Shown: piece by piece, positions 23,901-36,700 of the stretch | How positions within the stretch are numbered: the stretch's first letter is position 1 | How the letters are laid out: every line of letters begins with the position of its first letter | Assembly: GCA_016801885.1 (NCBI GenBank) | Contig: CM028901.1 | Coordinates: forward strand, 6,780,783-6,844,782 | Direction: 5' to 3' | DNA: 64,000 bases | Source: Toxotes chatareus | Taxonomy: Eukaryota; Chordata; Actinopteri; Toxotidae | Translations under genes and position numbers: made by a program | The notes under the pieces: generated by a model | Databases searched by the model: none | What the model was told of the DNA's origin: nothing | What the model saw: the letters and a program-made list of their open reading frames with translations, nothing else

Positions 23901-26900
23901 TTTGTACCACATGTTACACTTCAGCAGTTATTGTGATTGCAGAAATAAACCCTGTCCCTGTTTGTCCTCCCAGCTGACTACAAGGAGAGCTTCAACACAA
24001 TTGGCAACATCGAAGAAATTGCCTACAATGCAATCTCCTTCACCTGGGATGTGAATGAAGAGGCCAAGGTACAAAACAGAAAAATTGCAGTCTTTTTTTT
24101 TTTTTTTTTTTTCAACAGGAAATAAATGTCATTGTAATTTTCCCACAAACCGGTTTACTGTCTCTGGAGGTGTTGTAGATGTGAAAAAAAGCAGTGGGAC
24201 AGGTTTTTGTGCTGATTCAGGTGTTGGCAAACAAGTGCACTCACTTGACAAATTAACCGGCTTTTGACTGTGATGCAAGCTCCTGACCTGTAGTAATCAT
24301 GAACACTCAAGAGCTCACAAATACTGAAGTAAATCATCAAAATGTTGCTATAACAGGAGAACTGAAAGCTAAAGGCTGCTCCTTTGCTTCAAATCTCCTG
24401 TTTTCAAACGTCCGTCGTAAAACTGATGGGCAGCGTTGTGCGCTTTTGCTCTGTTTATCTTCTTTGTCTTTGTGTATCCCACTCCTTTGTGGCCACTCCT
24501 TAAATGGAGCCATGTCACTGTTTGAACTCCAGAGGCCCCCAAGGGCCAACACGCACCAATCCCAGTCCCCACCCTCTGTTGTTTGTTTTGCCCTCATTTC
24601 TGTGTGAATGCGAGGGACTCTGTGTGTGTGAATCAGTGTGTGAGTGTTATGTGGCTCTTTCATTGTAATAGCAGCCCAGGACAAAGACGTTGCTGGAGGA
24701 GATCCAAGCACACTTCTCTGGGCCAATATTGACTCTTTCTCTCTGTCTATATCTCTCGCTCTCTTTTTCTTTTTCTATCCCTCTCTTTCTCTTAATCTGT
24801 GTGACTGTTGAGCTTGAATATACCTGCTGAAGTGCAGGAACAGGTGTAACAACCAGGTAGTTGAGAGTCCATACTGCTCCTGTTGTAGGCCTAAAAAAGA
24901 GGTGAAAGAATTATTTAAAATGTCTTCTTAAATTTCTACAAATGAAAACTAGAAGTTGGCAAAGTGTCAAAATAAATATAATTGAAAGTGATAGTTCAGG
25001 TTTGTTTTGGGGGAATGATGTGTTTTTTAGACACTTCTTAACAAGTTCTATATATTTGTGAAGTAAATAAGACTGTTCAGTTTTCAGGGAAAGACACACC
25101 TCAACAGATAAACGTTTTTCAGGAAGCCCACATAATGTGTTCAAGACAACTACATCAGCTCAGAATATATACTATTCTGATCCCTTCATCACCACTGAAT
25201 TTTTTTTCCCCCCAGTATCACACTTCCCACATGTTTTGGGCATGAGTTAGAGGGCTCAGGTCAGCTTAGCTAAATGAGTCGTGAATGGTGGAAATGATAT
25301 GTCTTGGCTGGGGTTTCAAGTTTCAGGCTTTAAGGAGGCCAAAAAAAAAAATCAAATATGGAGAAAATAAGGCACTGAGAAATAAATGATTAAGTCAAGC
25401 TTTCAGTCACTGGCCCTTCACCAGGACAAAGCTTTGTAAAAAGGCTAATCCCAGAGCTCATCAAATAGACCACACCTGTGCTTGATAAGGCAAATAAATG
25501 GAAAATGTACTGTAGTTCCCAGGATCTCCTAACAGGACAATCCACAGGTACAATGTACTACAAAAAGTGAGGTTAAAACTTTTTTAAACAAAAAATCCCT
25601 AAACCCTGAGACAGACAGTGACATGTGTTAAGACATTTTAAGGGCAGAAAAAGAAGGAAAAATGCAACACAACACTGTTGTTGTTATTGTAGCAAACATT
25701 AGCAATGGTTGTCAGTTTATCAAAGGCTCAGTTCGCATCAATCACAAGAAAACATAATCTCCTTTAGCCCCAGAGCTATGTAACCATGCAGTTACATGTA
25801 GTTTTGATTTCTATCTACCAGGATTTTGAGATATATGAAAATTTGCCGCCAGCCAAATGCAGCAGAGGTGAAAGGAATTTTGTTTGTGCTGCTCAAAGCA
25901 ATGAAAAAAAAAATTTAAAATACTCAAAAGCATTCCAGAGCTAATATCCAAATTACTTGATGGACATTTTAAATTTGGACTATAACCTCTGTAAAAATAT
26001 TCATCAATTTCAAAGGATGCAGTCTCTGAATGAAGTACTCTCATGTTTTTGAAATTAAAAATCATTAGTTGACCACGATTTAACTGAAAAACATCCAAAC
26101 AGATTCAGCTATTTCATTTTGTGTTCAGAGCTACATTGGTCAAGGACCAGCCTCTGTTTGCACTCAGTATTTTGAGTCGGTGTGGAGGTTTTGATGGGTT
26201 CAGTTGAGTTAAAACATGGAAATTTGCTTCTAAACCAAATATATTTCATTCATGCAAAAAAAAAAAAAAAAAGAGAAAACATCCACCAAATTCATTTACA
26301 GTTTAAATTGTCTAAACGTCTCCCCCCTCCCATCTGTGTGTCACTGGCAGATTTTCATCACGGTCAACTGTCTGAGTACGGACTTCTCCTCTCAGAAAGG
26401 CGTGAAGGGTCTTCCTCTGATGATCCAGATCGACACATACAGCTATAACAACCGCAGCAACAAGCCGCTGCACAGGGCATACTCCCAGATCAAGGTCTTC
26501 TGTGACAAGGTGAGAAATCACTTCCTGCACATAACTTATGACGATCCAGTCTGGAAAAGGTTTGTCACTTTGTCGGTCAATCAATGTCCATTCGGTGGTA
26601 TCATTTGCAAATTAGTTTACAGTGGTTTACAGTACTGTTTGACTGCACAGTGTGCAGACCAGGAGGTGGAGTGAGGGAGTCAGATAATGACATCAGTCCT
26701 CCCTCTAGTGGTCTCACCTGCACAGTGAGCCTCCAGACATTCATGAAGATGATGCAGTGCGCAACATCCTCTGTATAGACTGTGCAGGCAGTTTTTATTC
26801 ATGAAAACAAACTTTCAAACTGTCGGGGGAGCAGTGCGTTTGAAGGAGGCTCATACCGCTTCTGTGTTTTTCTTCTCAGGGAGCAGAGAGGAAAATAAGA

Positions 26901-29900
26901 GACGAGGAGAGAAAACTTTACCGCAAGAAGTCAAAAGGTTTGAGCTGCATGAGAATTTTGTTTTGTATTAAAAACAGAGAGATTCGTAGGCCTGTGGAGC
27001 AATTTGAAGTCTTGAGATGTACAAAAAAAACCTCTTGTTTACATGAAATCATTATTCTAACTACAAGGCTTTAATTTTGTTTTTAATCAGATCAAGTTAT
27101 AAGGCCAAAAATATAAATGGCAAAAATTTATTAATAACAAATACTTTTTTTTTCTCTTTTAACTGTAAAAAAATCTATCAGTTCTTTTCTAAATCTCAAT
27201 CTATTTCATTCATCTCCAGCGAAGGATGGAGGTGTGGGTGTGATCACTGTACCCAAAAAGTCCGACGCCACCTATTTCAAGACCATGACCGACCTGGAGG
27301 CTCAGCCTGTCCTCTTCATCCCCGACGTTCACTTTGGCAACCTGCAGAGGGCTGGACAGGTACGTCGCCTCCACACGCATCGCATCATCTCCTCTGTAAA
27401 CAAAAGTGAAAGAAGCAGTTTCCTGTCAGCTGAGGTCATCTGCTGAAAGGGGAAATTGGAGCCACAATTCAGTATCAGAATGACCTGACTGGCTGCATTT
27501 CAGCTCCAGATCAAAACATTTAACAAGTTTTTCTGGTTTTAGAAACCACTCATCAGTTCTGACTCACTTTCCTCACATGACCAAGAACATAAACTACAGT
27601 CTTTGAAGAATTTGTTATTGTATATGATCAAATATTAACATTTTTTTATTTGTGCATAAAATTAAGTACTTTTGTGTTCTTCTTTATTCATTTCCAGGTG
27701 TTTACCTTCAACACAGAAGATATTGAGAGAGAAGGGTGAGTGTGTGCATCAGCAGGAAATGCGCATTTTCATTTACATCGGCTCATACAAATATAAAGTA
27801 TGCAAATGAACGCAGATACAGATACCAGCCTCATATAGAGGAAGCGCACATCACCACAAATGCAAAGAGAATGTGTATGACGTTTGTTTTTGTGTGTTTT
27901 TAGGAGTGTGCTGGTGAAGAGGATGTTCAGGCCGTCAGATGAAGATCTGTGTCCACCTCACAAACAGATCAAAGAGGAGACGCACAAGAAAGGTACAAGA
28001 TGGCAGCTTCTTCTTCCTCTACCCTCAGCATGTCATTTCTTTCTTTTACCTTCTTCAAGAAGTGACTCAGTCCAAGAAATGAGTTTGACTGAGAGCTGGG
28101 AAATATCTGCCTCAGTCTGATTTGAAATGAGGGAACACAAACCAGACTGACATTTCTGAACAGCCAAACAGTAGTTTATAACAAATCAAACCTCTAGTGA
28201 TTGTGGTTATTTATCCTGCAAAATTAGCATAAACATTCTGCCCACAGCAACTCACATGTGAGAATTTGCTGTTTGTCTCTATTTCAGATCATTATAAATC
28301 ACGACTAGGACTACTGTTTTCTTTAATCTTTTATAGATTAGGCTCTTCTCTAAAACTTCTCTCTACTAGCTGTTCTGGAGCTTCTGATTAATTCACACAG
28401 TCTTCCGTAGCAGATGGAGTTTGCCTGTTTGTCACAGAATTGTGGATTAAATACCATGATTAAGCAATAACTTATTTAGTTATCACAAAATTGTGAACAC
28501 TGTTGTACACTGCTGTAGCCAAGACACTAGGGAGAGGACCCAAATGCAGACAGCCAAGACAGAAGGATAATGGTAGTGTCCTTTACTGAACTCAAAATCA
28601 CTGGCATAGAGCCCATGGCCAGGAAACAAAACTCAAGCAACTGAAAATCATCTACGAGGGAGAAAAAACACCAGAAAAAAGAAAGTCTAGGCAAAATCTC
28701 AAAAGTTCTTACTTGGGGGGCACCAGGCGCAGAGGTGAGTCCAAAAGAAACACAAGGATCAACACAAGACCAGGAGGCAAACAAAAGCAGGATCCATGGA
28801 GCAGACAGGAGCTCAGGAATAATCAGAACCAGAGCAAGAACACAGCCTGCAGGACATGAACAGACAAACTGACCAAAAGACAGGGGATCAATGGGACTAA
28901 CAGGTGACACAAATCAGGGCGGAGCAGACAATCAGAAAGGTGGGAAATCAAAACAAAGACAGGAAGTAGATGCACAGGGAACAGGGCTTCAAAATAGAAC
29001 AGGAAATACCACATCAAACCAGGGGGCAGGTACATAGGTAACGGGACTTAACACTAACAAAGGAAATACAGAACAAACTCAAGAAACAACAGAAATCCAG
29101 ATAGAGGTTATACTGAATTCAACAAGAGTCCAAGGGGTTGATAATAACCAAGAGTCCCGCAGAAGACCATCAACTGTCCGAAACAGAGTTCAACAAATGT
29201 TCAAACAGTCCAGTAAGAGTTGAAAACAGCCGCCCTGGGGGGGATCATAACAGAAAGCTGCAAATCCCCACTTTTGAGATTCTGGAAACAGTTAATGTTT
29301 GGCATTTTTCCTTCATGACAAAAAAGTTTTCAGAACAGTTGACAATTTTCTTCAGATCTGACTAACTGACTATTTGGTTCAGCACTCCTGTATTTTTTTT
29401 TTTTACTGAGAATACATCACTGAACAATACAGTATGCTCCAAACACAGGTATATGAATGACATAAACTGAGATTGTAGCCAACCACAAACGCCTTATATT
29501 CATTCATCTTTTCTCTGCAGTGCTGTTGTATGTAAGAAAGGAAACTGATGAGGTGTTTGACGCTCTGATGCTGAAGTCCCCCACGCTCAGAGGCCTGATG
29601 GATGCTGTGAGTGACGCCTTTCTGTTTACATGTGAGACTGATGTCGAGCACAATCGAGCGCAGCAGAGCACCTGTTTAGACTGTTTTCATTTGTCATTTG
29701 TAGATATCAGAGAAGTACGGCGTGCCCACGGAGAGAATAACTAAAGTGTACAAGAAAAGTAAAAAAGGGTGAGTGAAATAAAAAAATATACACATGACTT
29801 TCGTTTCGCTATTTCATACAAGCAGATTGGAGATTTAGGAGCTTTCAGATACACGTATGTGAAACTTTTAATGTCTTCTGTGTTCTGTGTCAGGATCCTG

Positions 29901-30008
29901 GTGAACATGGACGATAACATCATTGAGCATTACTCCAACGAGGACACCTTCATCCTCAACATCGAGAGCTACGCAGACTCCTACAAGATCACGCTGACAG
30001 AGATCTGA
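14931..30008 (+). CDS. grhl2: Grainyhead-like transcription factor 2, 16 coding exons
   Basis: Nuclear transcription factor that directs epithelial identity and junction genes (family knowledge). Exons: 14931-14950, 17157-17346, 17894-17961, 18601-18961, 19871-19929, 20149-20305, 20922-21033, 23974-24068, 26351-26509, 26880-26937, 27220-27359, 27698-27735, 27904-27992, 29521-29606, 29704-29768, 29894-30008. The total is 1812 nt, 603 aa plus TGA (human 625). All introns are GT-AG and phases agree. The first exon encodes only MSQETD plus two bases, matching human MSQESD. N-terminal activation region: AYTSEDEAWRSYLENPLTAA. CP2-type DNA-binding region about 215-420, with KYWKYWHSRQHTAKQR. C-terminal ubiquitin-like dimerisation domain about 515-603, ending YKITLTEI. 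The sequence is closer to GRHL2 than GRHL1 or GRHL3 (for example QGEGPMTYLNKGQFYA). Teleosts have a and b copies; which this is cannot be told here. The basic linker after exon 10 is shorter than in human. Confidence 0.97.
15893..15945 (+). repeat. Dispersed fish repeat tail (CTTTATTAATCCC type) in grhl2 intron 1
   Basis: CAGAATCAGAAAAACTTTAT followed by TAATCCCGACAGGGAAATTC is a very common teleost 3'-end repeat motif of retroposon origin. Confidence 0.65.
16470..16500. repeat. Perfect 14-bp inverted repeat with 3-nt loop
   Basis: AATCTACTTTTAAT at 16470-16483 and its exact reverse complement at 16487-16500 are separated by CTA. It lies in grhl2 intron 1. Confidence 0.85.
19036..19200 (+). 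repeat. Degraded dispersed repeat (CAGTGGTCCCCAAC type)
   Basis: It starts ACAGTGGTCCCCAACCTGG and ends AAACAAGCCAAAAAGTAA, sharing both ends with the copy at 13558-13850. It begins about 75 bp after grhl2 exon 4. Confidence 0.5.
22005..22315 (+). repeat. Dispersed percomorph repeat in grhl2 intron 7
   Basis: The phrases GAGTTGGATGAGAAGACTGA, TAGCCAGGCTAGCAGTTTCC and CAGTCTTTATGCTAAGCTA belong to a repeat found in very many copies in spiny-rayed fishes. This copy appears rearranged relative to the usual order. The family name was not determined. Confidence 0.6.
24148..24262. promoter_or_regulatory. grhl2: Candidate Grainyhead-binding sites inside grhl2 intron 8
   Basis: AACCGGTT, the palindromic Grainyhead consensus, occurs exactly at 24148-24155. 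A one-mismatch copy, AACCGGCT, lies at 24255-24262. A further half-matching AACCAGGT is at 24851-24858 in the same intron. Binding and autoregulation are inferred, not shown. Confidence 0.45.
28500..29260 (-). repeat. Large dispersed teleost repeat in grhl2 intron 13
   Basis: The segment is unusually A- and G-rich on the plus strand, with phrases such as GACCCAAATGCAGACAG, CTTTACTGAACTCAAAATC, ACACAAATCAGGGCGGAGC and GGGGGGATCATAACAG. This wording recurs in many fish genomes as a repeat read on the opposite strand (ATTTGGGTCCTCTCCC). The class is uncertain and it has no coding potential. Confidence 0.55.
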
Positions 30009-30910
30009 CGGCTCGTCGGCCGACCTGAAGGACTGCAGGATTTAAACAAAAGAGACGCTGTGACTGCTGATTAGCTGAAATCTGCGAGGCTGCTATTGAC
30101 TGGCTAATAAGCTGACTGACACTGGAGACCAGTCCATTGGTGTTGTTAGTCTGAGACACACCTGATCCCTCTCTGACACTGTTACACAATGAAGCAAGTG
30201 GTAGTTTCTGTGCAGGAGGATGATACAATTAAAAAAGGACATCACAGAGTTTCTTATGAACTGGTTATATAGTCACTTCCTCATTGTACTCATCCTCTGT
30301 GTTGTAAGGCGAAATGATGAAGCACAGATCAATGTCCTCCTCTTTTTTTCTGAATATTTTTATTGTATAAAAGAATTTGTATGTTAATTCTCATTCTGTA
30401 CAGTTTGTTTTTGTGTTTTTGCCAAATAACACATCAGGAGTAGCCTCATGAAATGCCTGATGTACTGTATGTAGCCACAGCTCCGATTAGTTGGTCCTAA
30501 GTAACATAGCAGCTTCTTTGCATGCCAGCCTTTGCTTTTGTTAAATGTATTATTATTTATTAATGCCTTTGATGAAAATGTTTGCATTTCTTTAACATTT
30601 TTCTTCTCCAAGAATTTCAAGTACTTTACATTTCAGTGACATTTCTCGTAGTCAATCCTTTTAAGAATACCCAAGGAGTTTTTAAGTTTCTATTTTTCAG
30701 CCATGCTGTATATTAACAAGTCAAGAAGTAGCCAAAGTTTTTATTTGTAGGACTTTAAAGGACAAGTGAAAAAATCAAAAAGAAAAAAAATACAAAAACA
30801 CTGTATAGGCCTACAACTACTGAGGGGTGACTAAAGGCACTTGGTTGTTGAGTATGTCTTGTGTGCTTGGCTCTGTTGAAAAATAAATAAAGATATAAAC
30901 ATAGATGTAA
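30009..30910 (+). other. grhl2: grhl2 3' UTR with poly(A) signals
   Basis: Noncoding sequence follows the TGA. Two overlapping AATAAA signals at 30882-30887 and 30886-30891 mark a likely end near 30910. Confidence 0.65.
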
Positions 30911-31699
30911 TTTTATGGTAAAACGAGACCATGAGTCTACAGCCATGCAAACGTCTGTGTGAGGCAAAGGTTTCTTGGAGCTAAACACTAACATACTGAT
31001 GTTAAGCAGGTATACTGCCCTTGTGAAAGAAAAAATATGAAACGGTTTTAAGTTTTCAGGCAAACCTACAAACTAACAAGCAAAGTTTGTGATGGCCCCA
31101 TTTTGTGCATTTAATAGAAACTTAACTAAATCAGATCATGTTTATTTATATAGCACATTTAAAACCAAAGTGCTATACAAATTTTAGTTAAAGGCACAAC
31201 AATACACCAGATAACAAGAATTCCACTATTGGATGAAAAGCTGACATAGCAGTTAATCACTGCCGCACTCTGATAAGTTAGGCCAAGTATCTATTAGTAT
31301 CTTTTTTTTTTTTTTTTTGGATAAACATTTAGCTATTGTACCATTGATTATGTGGGTTATCAAACTGGATTATCAAGATGTCTATTTATTAAATTATCAA
31401 GAAAAAAAGGGGCTAGCTGTGGCTATCTCCCCAGCTAGCTTTCAGTTGATATAGTTGTTTTAGCTGTCTAGTCAGCTGTGCTATGGTTAGATTTCATCCT
31501 CTGGGGATCATGAATGTTTGTCCAAAATTTAATGGCAGTCCTCCTTATAACAGATATGTCAGTTCAAAGACCAAAGACACACCAATGGGCCAACAAACCA
31601 GCAATATCATAAGTGGAGCTGTGCCACTTATGTGTCTTAATCGTGTCTACTGGATACTACATTAAGCCTATATAATAATAATAAAAGACATTATCCATT
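30911..31699. other. Short intergenic gap between converging grhl2 and ncald
   Basis: No gene is seen. It contains a common fish repeat fragment at 31138-31186 (TTTATTTATATAGCACATTT, AAAGTGCTATACAA) and a poly-T run at about 31302-31318. Confidence 0.5.
31138..31186 (+). repeat. Dispersed fish repeat fragment (TTTATATAGCAC type)
   Basis: TTTATTTATATAGCACATTT followed by CAAAGTGCTATACAAATTT is a frequent teleost retroposon-tail motif. Confidence 0.6.
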
Positions 31700-33774
31700 T
31701 CTCCATTTTGCCTTTATTTGAATAACAAAATGGACATCCTACACAGAACACATAATGCAAGTTAACAATACAAAATCTACAAAATGATACAGTGACAAAG
31801 TTTTTTTGTTCGACAGGTAACAACTGTACAGTATAAATGGATACAATACTGTGTTTTTTTCCTTTTATTTATTCATCTGTATTTGGCACTTGACCACAAG
31901 ATGCTACTGAAGTGAAATGTGGGACAGAAGTACCTGATCAGCTACCTGAAATGTGCAGAATCCCACAGGATTTATCACAACTCTTTCTTTTTTTTTCCAC
32001 CCCAAGGTCCTTTTTCAGTCACCTGTGAAAATTTCTGTATCTCATGTTGTTTTCAGAGCAGCAGGGACAAGCAGGTGTAGATTACACAGGGTGGAACCAG
32101 AACAGAGGCATCTGTAAATCCTGGAAACAGACAGTGAAGTTTGGTGGATGTGTCTGTTACTTGCTCCCAACGTCAGTGCTTTGTTCTTTCAGTTAAGTGT
32201 CTGTTACTGTGTGTCGTAGTAGTTAATTCATCTCTTATCTCCATCATCACACCAGCACTCAATTTGTCTTACAGTTGTGCTGTATTTCAAATTTGGTGCA
32301 GATGAGGAAAAAAAAAGTGCACATTCAGAAGACAAGATGTCACATCTGCACAAAAACATGAGATTTTCAGACATCACCACCGCAATGTAAGTATATCATG
32401 TGACTGTTTACACACTGTTAATGCACAGTATATGAAAGATTTAATGACTGCCAACGTTGGCAGTCTGGCTTCCTGGGAAATAAAGTCAGCGGGTGGAGGG
32501 GGGATGATAAATTAAAGGTAGCAGATGATGTTCAAAGCTGAATGCATAGCAATATGTGTGGTCCTCTCCTTTTTTTTTTTAAACATCTCTAGCATAAATA
32601 TGAGTGAATATACTGTACAACTTTCTTTCATATATTCGTCAAGTAAAAGAAAATAAAACGTTAATCATCACATTCCAATAATTTATACGTCAAAATTTTT
32701 TAAAGTGAATCTCTTCCACTGCAGCAAATCGCCACAATGTTATCACAGAGTAAAAGAATATATAAGTACATACTATATATTCATATAACATCTAACTTTT
32801 TTGTTTTTGCTTATACACTTGTTGAAACATAGTCGAAGAAAGCGAATCACAGCTCGGTTTATATGCATATGTCAAGTTCATGTATTCATCAGTGAAGTGT
32901 GAAAATGTGTGTTTATGCAAAGTGTGTGTCTGTGTGTGTGCTTGTGGAAACAAAACTTGGCATAAAGTCACTTTCAAAGAACAGATGGTGTGATCTGTAG
33001 TCAAAATATTCCCCTTCATTAAGAAATCTGAGTCAGTTTTGGTTTGATGTAACATTCCTCCAAAATATACATTAAAAAGAAGCCGTTCATCCCTTCTAAA
33101 AATTCTTCTATGGTTAAAATCTACATTTCCCCAGATCTCCTGTCTACATAGCCATACTGTAAGCTGTGAACACTTGTAGTCCCAGACTCACAAACTTCAT
33201 TTCATCCAGTGTTAACACGGAGTTAGATTGTAATACTTTGTAAAGATCTGTCCGTTGTCACACAACAACCCGAGTCAGTGACAGAGAACAAAATGAGCAT
33301 GATTTCCTTTCAATCGGGAATAATGCTTTCAAAAATAACAAATTAAAGAAATAAAAAGAAACGGCGAACTTGGATTCAGCTCAACGTACCTCATGATTTG
33401 GTTGGATTATCCTTGCTGGCCGTCCTCTCAGACAGAGATAGCACAGCTTTGATTCAGTGTTTAATAAGTCCTTGATGGGATTTCAGTCCCTCGAGTTATA
33501 TTTGTACCTTATATGAGACCCACGTTGTCTGTAGCTTTTGACCAGGCATAGAGGCACAAGTACAGTACGTGCATGTGAGTGTGGGACAGATTCTATAAGC
33601 ATCAGGCTTTGGTATTTGTAGTATATACAGTTGCATGTTGTCTGTCTGTGTATCTGTGTGTGTGTGTGCATGTGCCTCTATCGCTCATATGTCAGTAATT
33701 TCAGGTGGGTCAGCTGGGACAGATTTTGAAAAAGTGTTAAATTAATCAAAATGCAATGGGAAAAGTCCAGTTTT
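31700..33774 (-). other. ncald: Probable long 3' UTR of ncald
   Basis: Noncoding sequence follows the ncald stop on the minus strand. An AATAAA signal read on that strand lies at 31718-31713. The mammalian gene also has a 3' UTR of kilobase length, so this span is plausible. Earlier signals could give shorter forms. Confidence 0.5.
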
Positions 33775-36700
33775 CTACTGCCCAGCACTGCTGGGATCAC
33801 ACTGAAGCAGTCGCACAATGGAGGGATCGTTCTTCGCCCCCTCAACAAACTCCTCAAGAGACAGTTTACCTGAGAGAGACAGAGACAGAGGGAGACAGAT
33901 TAGAGTTTGGCAATTTATCTTGTTTGTTCACTGCATCAGAAATAAGGTGATAAAAAAAATTGTTTAAATCAAAACAAAGAACACATATCTTCCTGGAAGT
34001 GATGTGACTCTTTACTAACAAAGTTGTTTTAACAAGTCTTTTGAATTTTATTAAGAGCAACAACCTTTTTTTTTTTTGATTAATTCGTTCACTCAAAGAT
34101 GCTGACTGGCTTTCAGTCTGGTCTTATCTGAGTCTTCAGACTGCTGAAGTGCATCTTGTGGTCGCACTGTCTTCCAGCCAATTTAACTAAAGTGATTGAA
34201 TACCGCAGAACCAAGATTGTGCAGCAGAGCGTATGCGATGGGTCTTGTTTCTCCATATTCTTTAATTACAGTCAGTTCTGGGCTTTAAAGACACTACTTC
34301 TTTGACAAGAAATACTGCAGCAGAGCTCCAGGCTGTGAGGAAGGCTTACCATCTCGATTTGTGTCCATCTGCCTGAAGATCTTGTCTGTGCGTTTCTCAG
34401 GTGTGGACTCATCCTCAGGCATCTTCATCACAGAGGAAACCATCTTGTAAATGGCCTGAAGACAGAAGGAAAGAGAAACAGAGTGACTCTTACTGGAACT
34501 TTTTTTTTTTTTAACTGAGATATCCATCAGTGTTTATAACATTTTATATCTGTTATTCTGGGAAGAAGCACAACTGATTATATTAGGTTATATTAAGCAA
34601 TGCTGCATTAGCTGGTCTGTTGCAAAATGCAGGAAAAAAAAAACATCTCAGTGAAATACATATATGACCCATCAATAAACTTATCTCTTCCTGGAGGAAG
34701 AGAGATAAAGGATTACTATCATTTATGTTGGGCTTGGCTGCCTGATTTGACTGCACAGAAACAAACAGGAAGTATGACTACACGGGGTACTTTAGGTTTT
34801 TAAATGGAAGATGAATCAAGAAAAGGGAACTGTGTTTGCCTCCCTGTTGAGGTTTTTCTGAGATAACGTTCAAAACAGCAGCAGTTAGTTTTTGTTAATA
34901 TTGCTGGTCTGCGTCAACAGAGCTGAAATCTAGTTTTCCAAAAATGTGAATTTATTAAAATCAAAATAATTCAACAATAACTCAAAGGACTTTCGTTTCT
35001 TTTGCTAAAAAAACATCTACTTTCAATCTAAAGAAAACATCAGATGTGATAGAAATGGACATTGCTACTGTGAACAACATTTCACCCCATGTCTGGCTGT
35101 GAAAACAGATAGCAAACGGGCTGCACTAAAGGCAAACTTGTTTTTCATTTTCAGCCCTGTAACTCCTGCCCTATCATTTTTCGCCCGTTTCACTCCTCTC
35201 CCTCCATCCCTATGATCTCTCTGACAAACACTCCGACCACAGAACTGATGCAGAATTGCCCCTAATGACGGTTTTCACACTGATATTCTGATCTGTCAAC
35301 AGAAAACATCACACCGGGACAGATGTGTACACCTACATCCATCACACATTGATACATTTTCTTTTTAATCAGCCGATCAACCCTTTGATCTACTAAATGA
35401 ATGAAGCCTGAGACCCGCAGTCACAAGATCTTAAGCATTTAATTACATATAAATTACATATAAATACTAAATTTCCCCGTTGTGGGATGAATAAAGTCTA
35501 TCTTATTCTTATACACGCACATGAATGACTAATTCATGATAATACATATATTTCTGCCAATCAATTTATCAGGTAATCGACATTAATATGGAAAAAGCTG
35601 TATGTTTTTTTGAGGGGGAGCATAGAGTTATACTTATCTTAAGATGATTTTGTTATTGTCCAGCATATTTGTCATTAGTATTAAATAATGTAACTATAAA
35701 GTCATAGAAATGTCAATTCAACAATCAGAAAACGATGCGCAGTAAAAACAACACTACAGCTGAAACAACTAGTGGCTTAAATTGCTCATTAACAATTGCA
35801 GTTGGACATATGCAGTTTATCATCGTCTCTGATTGCAGCTTCTCGGATGTGAAGACTTGTTGCTTTTTCTTTGTTTTGAATCACTGAAAACTGAATGTAT
35901 CTTGGTCCTGGGCAAAACCAGTAAATCAGAGACCTCTGGGTAATTATGATAATTATTTTTCTACTATTTGTTGGTAGAAAATAAAATGTATAAAAGCGAA
36001 AATCAAATGAATCAATAATGAAAATAATCATTAGACGTTGCTCTATATTGAACAGATGGATATTCTGCAAATGTATCAGGATAAACACATAAACACACCT
36101 GCTCGTTTACACACACATTTTAAATAAAGAGCACTTCAGACTTGGAGAAAGAGATTACACGTTCTTTGGCACTGCTCAATTTAGCATCGTGGCATGTGAT
36201 GTAAAAACATGTGTAAGGAATTGCTGGGCGGTGTGTGTGTGCGCGTGTCTCCGTGAGGAGACACACATTGTAAAGTTACACTGGAGCTGCTGTGGATCTG
36301 ATGTGGGGGACAGTTCTTCCTAGAACCACACAGTTTCAGGATGAACTGCTGAGTCAATACAAGGATCAGAAGAGGATTGCTCCCTTCTAGAAATACACCA
36401 CAGTCAAGTCTTATTTAGGGACGTCTCAGGTCCTGAGAGGAACTGCTGGTTTCTAAAATTACACAGCAGCTGGTTTCCCTGCTGTGGGCAGTCAAATGGT
36501 GCAGAGCACAGAAGCAGATGGATATACGATGTAGCAGCTGGTGTGGATGGCTGAGCAAAATCTTGCTTCACTGCAGGAGTAGTTAAAGGACCTGGGAACA
36601 TGGCGTTACCATGATGGCATGCAACGGCCACTGAAGGACCGAGGGCTATATAAAGCTAGAGAGGCAGAAAGTCTGAACCAATGAGTGAATGAAGGATAGA

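Noticed and set aside
28527..28910. 127-codon minus-strand ORF
   Set aside because: It lies wholly within a dispersed repeat in grhl2 intron 13.
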